From: Clostridiales bacterium
GTDB taxonomy: Bacteria > Bacillota > Clostridia > Oscillospirales > CAG-272
Assembly: GCA_016280525.1 (NCBI GenBank)
Contig: JAEEGW010000156.1
Span: 1 to 9,452 of the forward strand
DNA: 9,452 nucleotides
Direction of reading: 5' to 3'
The notes below the pieces were generated by a model. That model made no database searches and was not told the DNA's origin. It saw only the letters and a program-made list of their open reading frames with translations. The position numbers were made by a program, and so were the translations under genes. Below, in pieces: positions 6,298 through 9,452 of this stretch; the stretch's first letter is position 1, and each line of letters begins with the position of its first letter.

Positions 6298-6367
6298 TTT
6301 TGCGGTGTAATAGGGGTTCCCCGCCGCGAACTGGAGCGCGGTGGGGGTTCCCGTAAGCCGCGCGCGG
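6298..6367 (+). repeat. Repeat family B, copy B1
   Basis: Aligns without gaps to 6450-6519 at an offset of 152 bases, with only a few mismatches. Contains TTTTGCGG, GGGGTTCCCC (6313-6322), the stem CCGCG/CGCGG (6324-6328 with 6337-6341), GTGGGGGTTCCCG (6341-6353) and TAAGCCGCG. Confidence 0.85.
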
Positions 6368-6426
6368 GCGTACCCCTGAGGTGGGCTCCCCACCCCCTTT
6401 TTCCGCCCCCCTGCCCCCCGCCTTCC

Positions 6427-6453
6427 CCCCAATATATTATTGGGGCTTTTTTT
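6427..6453 (+). terminator. Intrinsic-terminator hairpin with no gene upstream on its strand
   Basis: CCCCAATA (6427-6434) pairs perfectly with TATTGGGG (6438-6445) around TAT; after one C come seven T (6447-6453). That is a textbook Rho-independent terminator for plus-strand transcription. The nearest plus-strand gene starts 520 bases downstream and everything upstream is on the minus strand, so any RNA it ends would be non-coding or antisense. The minus-strand reading has no T-run after the stem. Confidence 0.6.
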
Positions 6454-6519
6454 GCGGCGTAATAGGGGTTCCCTGCCGCGAACTGGAGAGCGGTGGGGGT
6501 TCCCGTAAGCCGCGTGCGC
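6450..6519 (+). repeat. Repeat family B, copy B2
   Basis: Second near-identical copy of B1. Differences include GGGGTTCCCT in place of the perfect palindrome (6465-6474) and an A at 6489 that shortens the inner stem to CCGC/GCGG (6476-6479 with 6490-6493). Its first bases overlap the T-run of the terminator-like hairpin. Confidence 0.85.
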
Positions 6520-6546
6520 GGGGTGTCCCCCCTCACACCCGCGCGC
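6516..6546. repeat. Long GC-rich hairpin
   Basis: GCGCG then GGGTGT (6516-6526) pairs with ACACCC then GCGCGC (6535-6546), 11 base pairs with one bulged base and an 8-base loop CCCCCCTC. It sits between family B copy B2 and family A copy A2. No T-run follows. Confidence 0.6.
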
Positions 6547-6554
6547 CTATTGTT

Positions 6555-6668
6555 CGCGCCCCCTCAATCTCTTTGGAGATTGGCGGGAGGGGACAGGGGG
6601 GTTATGGGGGGTGGCGCATAGCGCCGTGAGGGGTGGGGACCCACCATAATTCGTCCCGTAGGGACACC
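6555..6668 (+). repeat. Repeat family A, copy A2
   Basis: Same module order as A1. Hairpins are CAATCTC-TTTG-GAGATTG, GGCGC-ATA-GCGCC, GTGGG-GA-CCCAC (6633-6644) and GTCCC-GTA-GGGAC (6653-6665). The last has a C-G pair where A1 and A3 have G-C, a paired change that keeps the stem. The G-run segment (6585-6611) is intact. Confidence 0.88.
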
Positions 6669-6673
6669 TTACC

Positions 6674-6701
6674 TATTCACTATTCACTATTCACTCTTCA
6701 C
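6674..6701. repeat. 7-bp tandem repeat (TATTCAC)
   Basis: Three exact TATTCAC units (6674-6694) are followed by TCTTCAC (6695-6701). It occupies the position directly after family A copy A2 where A1 and A3 have other AT-rich tracts. Confidence 0.85.
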
Positions 6702-6703
6702 TC

Positions 6704-6722
6704 GGGAGGGGAAACCCCTCCC
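6704..6722. repeat. Perfect 8-bp hairpin GGGAGGGG/CCCCTCCC
   Basis: GGGAGGGG (6704-6711) and CCCCTCCC (6715-6722) form a perfect stem around AAA. It lies between the TATTCAC tract and the second copy of the 26-bp hairpin repeat. No T-run follows it. Confidence 0.7.
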
Positions 6723-6727
6723 ATACA

Positions 6728-6753
6728 ACGGACGACCAATGGTCGCCCCTACA
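6728..6753. repeat. 26-bp hairpin repeat, copy 2
   Basis: Identical over 26 bases to 2166-2191 and, as there, located shortly after a family A copy, with a family A copy (A3) starting 9 bases beyond it. Confidence 0.8.
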
Positions 6754-6762
6754 TTCATAATT

Positions 6763-6876
6763 CGCGCCCCCTCAATCTCTTTGGAGATTGGCGGGAGGGG
6801 ACAGGGGGGTATGGGGGGTGGCGCGTAGCGCCGTGAGGGGTGGGCGACCACCCATTTTCGTCGCGCATGCGACTCC
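6763..6876 (+). repeat. Repeat family A, copy A3
   Basis: Third full copy, 94 bases after A2 ends. Hairpins are CAATCTC-TTTG-GAGATTG, GGCGC-GTA-GCGCC, GGTGG-GCGA-CCACC (6839-6852) and GTCGC-GCAT-GCGAC (6860-6873). The G-run segment (6793-6818) is intact. It is followed by an AT-rich tract (6877-6912) with ATTTGC/GCAAAT inverted repeats. Confidence 0.88.
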
Positions 6877-6915
6877 TTTATTTGCAATTTGCAAATTTCA
6901 ATTTTCAAATTCATC

Positions 6916-6944
6916 TTGATTTATATATAAAATTATGGTATGAT
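6916..6944 (+). promoter_or_regulatory. Extended -10 promoter of the dehydrogenase operon
   Basis: TTGATT (6916-6921), a 17-base spacer and TATGAT (6939-6944), with TG one base before the -10 (6936-6937) as in extended -10 promoters. Transcription would start near 6951, giving a leader of about 22 bases with only the AGGGAG ribosome site. An in-frame ATG at 6940 lies in the -10 box, which rules it out as the gene start. Confidence 0.8.
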
Positions 6945-6972
6945 TCAGATAATAAAACACAGGGAGAAAACT

Positions 6973-7800
6973 ATGAGCTCATTCAACTTAAAGAAAAGAA
7001 CCGTTATCATCACAGGTGCGTCGGGCGGGTTCGGCTCGGAGCTGACAAAGATCCTGATAAACGACTATGGCTGCCGCGTTATAGGTATCGGAAAAACAAA
7101 AGAAAAACTGCAGGCGCTCGCAGATTCGCTTGAAGACGGCAAAAACAAATTCAAGTATTACGTTTTTGACGTATCCGATCGTGAAAACTGGCGCAAATTC
7201 GCCGACAAGCTCACGGAAAGCTGCGTGATACCGGATCTTTTGATAAACAACGCGGGCATAATGCCGCCGTTTGAGAAATTCGAAGACGAGGACGGCGAGC
7301 TTGCAATGCGCGTTATTGACGTAAACCTTATGTCCGTAATTTACGGCTGCGAGGCGATGATCCCGCTTCTCAAAGCGTCGCGTCAGGGCGGCATCGTCAA
7401 CATATCAAGCTCCTCCGCTTTTTCTCCGTCCGTCGGTATAGCCGTATATTCGGCAAGCAAAGCCGCGGTGAGAAATTTCAGTATGTCGCTGTCGGAAGAG
7501 CTATACCCGGATATTTTCGTTGCAACTGTCTGCCCCGGTTTTGCGAAGACCGACCTTTTCAGAGACAACGATTTTGACGATGAGGATTTTGATTTCATAA
7601 GCGGTCTCGGCTCGGATAAAAAAGATATAGCAGAGGCGATCATCGACGGCTTGTCGGACGGCAAAAAGCTGATTATCTGCGGCAAGGATTCGCGCCTTAT
7701 GAACGCTATGTCGTCCGTTGCTCCCGTAAAATCAAACGAACTGTATTCCAAAGTATTGAAGGAATCCAAGCTCAATATGTTCCGTAATTTGAAAAAATGA
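6973..7800 (+). CDS. Short-chain dehydrogenase/reductase (SDR)
   Basis: A 275-residue classical SDR that would oxidise or reduce an alcohol/carbonyl with NAD(P)(H). Seen: the Rossmann glycine motif TGASGGFG (14-21), DVSD (66-69) for adenine contact, NNAG (92-95), N118, S146 in NISSSS, and Y159 with K163 in YSASK, a complete catalytic tetrad; CPGFAKT (187-193) follows. The C-terminus (about 235-275) extends somewhat beyond the core. The substrate is not predictable; relatives are often annotated as oxidoreductases of unknown use. The ATG at 6973 is chosen because AGGGAG (6961-6966) lies 6 bases upstream and the in-frame ATG at 6940 is inside the promoter. It is the first gene of its operon and its stop overlaps the next start as ATGA. 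Confidence 0.92.
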   Translation: MSSFNLKKRTVIITGASGGFGSELTKILINDYGCRVIGIGKTKEKLQALADSLEDGKNKFKYYVFDVSDRENWRKFADKLTESCVIPDLLINNAGIMPPFEKFEDEDGELAMRVIDVNLMSVIYGCEAMIPLLKASRQGGIVNISSSSAFSPSVGIAVYSASKAAVRNFSMSLSEELYPDIFVATVCPGFAKTDLFRDNDFDDEDFDFISGLGSDKKDIAEAIIDGLSDGKKLIICGKDSRLMNAMSSVAPVKSNELYSKVLKESKLNMFRNLKK

Positions 7801-8630
7801 AAAAACTTATAATTATTTCGGCAGTCATACTGCTTCTTCTGTGCTCCTGTACGACTCATAACACCGTTGACGGCGAGCTTACCGTATATTTTGCGGACGT
7901 CGGCAAAGCGGATCTTATAATCCTCAAATGCGGCGACAGATACGGTCTGATAGACGCCGGATACAAGGCTAACCGAGACAAAGCCGACGAGATACTCGGT
8001 GAATTCGGCGTAAAAACGCTTGATTTTGCGCTGGCTACGCACAACGACAAGGACCACATAGGCGGCATGGCTCACATAATTGAAAAATACAGCCCGGAAA
8101 CGCTTTATATCACGCCGCTCAAAAGCAGCGAAAAGCAGTATAAAAACATGCTTGACGCCGCGGCGCTGAAAGGCACGGACGTAAAAGAGCTTAAAAAGGG
8201 CGGCGGGTTCAGCTTCGGCGGCGCCGTGTTTGACGTTCTGTCACCCGACGACAGTCTGCTCGCGTTGAACAACGAAAACGAGTCTTCAATAGTGCTGAAA
8301 ATGCGTTACGGGGACAACAGCGTACTGTTCATGGGCGACGCGCAGATAAAGTCCGAAGAGGTCATAATCAGCTATTATAAAAGCGAGCTTTTATGCGACG
8401 TGATAAAGATCGGTCACCACGGCAGCTCAAAGGCGAGCTCACAGGTATTTTTGTCCAAGACAAAAGCACGGTACGCCGTGATCTCCACCGGCGACGACGA
8501 GCCGGCGGCGGACGTTACGCTGAAAGCCGTGTCCGAATGCGGTATGAAATTATACAACACCGACACGGACGGCGATATAATAATGACGACGGACGGCAAG
8601 AATATAACTTTTACGGCAAAGGGAAAATAA
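7797..8630 (+). CDS. ComEC-like metallo-beta-lactamase-fold lipoprotein
   Basis: A 277-residue protein that begins with a lipoprotein signal: KK, hydrophobic 4-15, then lipobox LCSC with C18 as the lipidated cysteine, so the mature enzyme should sit on the outer face of the membrane. The rest matches the metallo-hydrolase domain found at the C-terminus of ComEC/Rec2: YFADVGKADL (31-40), DAG (53-55), the metal-binding THNDKDHIGG (81-90, H82, D84, D86, H87), NESS (161-164), LFMGDA with D181, and IGHHGSS with H207/H208, then VISTG. There is no channel domain. ComEC-type domains act on nucleic acid or other phosphodiesters; a surface nuclease or phosphodiesterase is the best inference, not proven. 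Its ATG overlaps the dehydrogenase stop by 4 bases with no clear ribosome site of its own, suggesting coupling. Confidence 0.88.
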   Translation: MKKLIIISAVILLLLCSCTTHNTVDGELTVYFADVGKADLIILKCGDRYGLIDAGYKANRDKADEILGEFGVKTLDFALATHNDKDHIGGMAHIIEKYSPETLYITPLKSSEKQYKNMLDAAALKGTDVKELKKGGGFSFGGAVFDVLSPDDSLLALNNENESSIVLKMRYGDNSVLFMGDAQIKSEEVIISYYKSELLCDVIKIGHHGSSKASSQVFLSKTKARYAVISTGDDEPAADVTLKAVSECGMKLYNTDTDGDIIMTTDGKNITFTAKGK

Positions 8631-8631
8631 A

Positions 8632-9452
8632 ATGAATATCGAAAAATTAAAAGAGCTTGACAGGATAACACAAAAGCGTATAGCAGACAAGCGTCTTGTT
8701 TCCGCGGCTTACGCCGTTGCGTATAAAAACGAGGTCGTGTTCCAAAACGCGATAGGCTACGCTGATATAGAAAACAAAATACCGCTCAGATCAAATACGA
8801 TCGTAAGGCTCGCTTCTATGACAAAGCCGATAACCGGCGTTGCGGCCATGATAATGCTTGAGCGCGGCGCGTTTTCGCTTGACGACAACGTCAGCAAATT
8901 CATACCGTCGTTCAAGCACATGAACGTGGCGATAGTTGACGAACACGGCAAGATCACCGGTCAGTATCCTTCCAAAAACGAGATACAGATACGCGATCTT
9001 TTAAATCAGGCGTCGGGTCTCGGCGAGGGCGAAGCGGGCAACCGCGCGTGGAAGGATTACCATATAAAAAGCGGCGACACGTTAGCGACGCTCGTTCCGA
9101 AATTCGGCGATCAGCTGCTTGATTTCGAGCCGAGAAAGAACGCGATCTACTCCTGGACGCAGGCATTTGACACTATGGCTTACATAGTTGAGCTGACGTC
9201 CGGTATGGATTATCAGCAGTTCGTTCTGGAAAACATCCTTCATCCCTTAGGCTGTTACGACACGGTCTACACTCCGAGCAAAGAACAGTGGGCGCGGCTT
9301 ATGAAGATGTACGACGCGCGCGACGGAAAGATCACCGAAATAGATATGGGCGGCGTCGTATTCGGCGACGTGCCGCTGACGTACTACGCAGCCGGCGCCG
9401 GAATGGTCGGCACGCTTGACGATTATATGAAATTCGCCGCTATGTTATACAA
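8632..9452 (+). CDS. Beta-lactamase-family serine hydrolase (partial, 3' end outside window)
   Basis: The reading frame is open from ATG 8632 to the window end: 273 codons plus 2 bases. The sequence fits the class C beta-lactamase/penicillin-binding-protein-like esterase family (PF00144): the catalytic SxxK is SMTK with S62 and K65 in VRLASMTKPITG, IRDLLNQASGLG (120-130) is the typical conserved stretch after the active site, YSW at 173-175 stands at the tyrosine motif (usually YSN), and GAGM (255-258) precedes the late region. The KTG-equivalent motif should lie beyond the edge. No signal peptide is visible, so it is probably cytoplasmic and more likely an esterase or peptidase-like enzyme than a drug-resistance beta-lactamase. 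It starts one base after the previous stop, with AAAGGG (8618-8623) as ribosome site, and is the third gene of the operon. Confidence 0.9.
   Translation, partial: MNIEKLKELDRITQKRIADKRLVSAAYAVAYKNEVVFQNAIGYADIENKIPLRSNTIVRLASMTKPITGVAAMIMLERGAFSLDDNVSKFIPSFKHMNVAIVDEHGKITGQYPSKNEIQIRDLLNQASGLGEGEAGNRAWKDYHIKSGDTLATLVPKFGDQLLDFEPRKNAIYSWTQAFDTMAYIVELTSGMDYQQFVLENILHPLGCYDTVYTPSKEQWARLMKMYDARDGKITEIDMGGVVFGDVPLTYYAAGAGMVGTLDDYMKFAAMLY

Larger units (their letters stand above)
5899..6915. other. About 1 kb non-coding mosaic of repeats between divergent promoters
   Basis: No credible gene is present: open frames here translate to Pro/Gly/Arg-rich repeat-derived peptides without ribosome sites. 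The stretch is covered by repeat modules: an EcoRI-like AT tract, a small hairpin with T-run, an inverted partial family A copy, a chain of CATTAG-type hairpin units, three family B copies, a C-rich tract with a terminator-like hairpin, family A copies A2 and A3, a 7-bp tandem tract and the 26-bp hairpin repeat. Base composition swings from G/C-runs to AT-rich tracts. Confidence 0.85.

Noticed and set aside
5931..6914. Open frames of 67-88 codons within the repeat block on both strands
   Set aside because: Their products are Pro/Gly/Arg-rich translations of the repeats, lack ribosome sites and overlap each other on both strands.
5899..6915. CRISPR array or integron-like cassette array
   Set aside because: Repeats are of several families, unequal spacing, both orientations, and their spacers are other repeats; there are no cas or integrase genes in the window.
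6940..6972. Earlier ATG start for the dehydrogenase
   Set aside because: The codon is inside the -10 box, upstream of the expected transcription start, and has no ribosome site; the ATG at 6973 has AGGGAG.
7383..8075. 230-codon minus-strand frame spanning the dehydrogenase and lipoprotein genes
   Set aside because: It is antisense to two well-supported overlapping genes and has no domain of its own.

Overview
The window looks like chromosomal DNA of a low-to-mid-GC Gram-positive anaerobe, most plausibly an uncultured gut-type Clostridia. The basis is near-consensus sigma-A promoters, strong Shine-Dalgarno sequences, an RlmA/TlrB-type rRNA methyltransferase, a Gram-positive style lipoprotein, and a stand-alone hexapeptide protein of a type I recall from clostridial genomes. 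That taxonomic placement is inference. There is no phage, plasmid, CRISPR or insertion-sequence gene in the window, and the genes themselves are fairly ordinary.

Layout. (1) Positions 1-1844, minus strand: a tandem-domain GNAT acetyltransferase overlaps an RlmA-family 23S rRNA methyltransferase by 4 bases (ATGA). A third gene starts 25 bases further on and leaves the window after its signal-peptide start. (2) Positions 1845-2237: a gene-free stretch made of hairpin repeats. (3) Positions 2238-5830, minus strand: a tight four-gene operon with a good promoter at 5870-5898. It holds a putative papain-like cysteine hydrolase (GTG start), a stand-alone GlmU-C-terminal-like left-handed beta-helix protein, GlmM (phosphoglucosamine mutase) and a membrane-anchored alpha/beta hydrolase. 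Adjacent genes overlap by 4 or 1 bases or lie 1 base apart, so they are probably translationally coupled. GlmM and its neighbour point to amino-sugar and cell-envelope precursor supply. (4) Positions 5899-6915: about 1 kb of non-coding mosaic repeats lying exactly between two divergent promoters. (5) Positions 6973-9452, plus strand: a second operon from an extended -10 promoter at 6916-6944. It holds a short-chain dehydrogenase, a ComEC-like metallo-beta-lactamase-fold lipoprotein and a beta-lactamase-family serine hydrolase cut by the window end.

The most unusual content is the repeat material. At least four families of short modular repeats occur, some in both intergenic regions. Family A (about 113 bp, three full direct copies and one partial inverted copy) has four or five small hairpins and a G-quadruplex motif kept in every full copy, and one hairpin shows a true compensatory base-pair swap. 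Family B has three copies around a GGGGTTCCCC palindrome. Family C is a run of units in which a conserved CWTCATTAG-type boundary is followed by stems of differing sequence. A 26-bp hairpin repeat occurs exactly twice. AT-rich tandem tracts separate the modules. The pattern of conserved context with interchangeable self-complementary stems suggests selection for structure, or insertion by a hairpin-based mobile element. I cannot tell which from one window.
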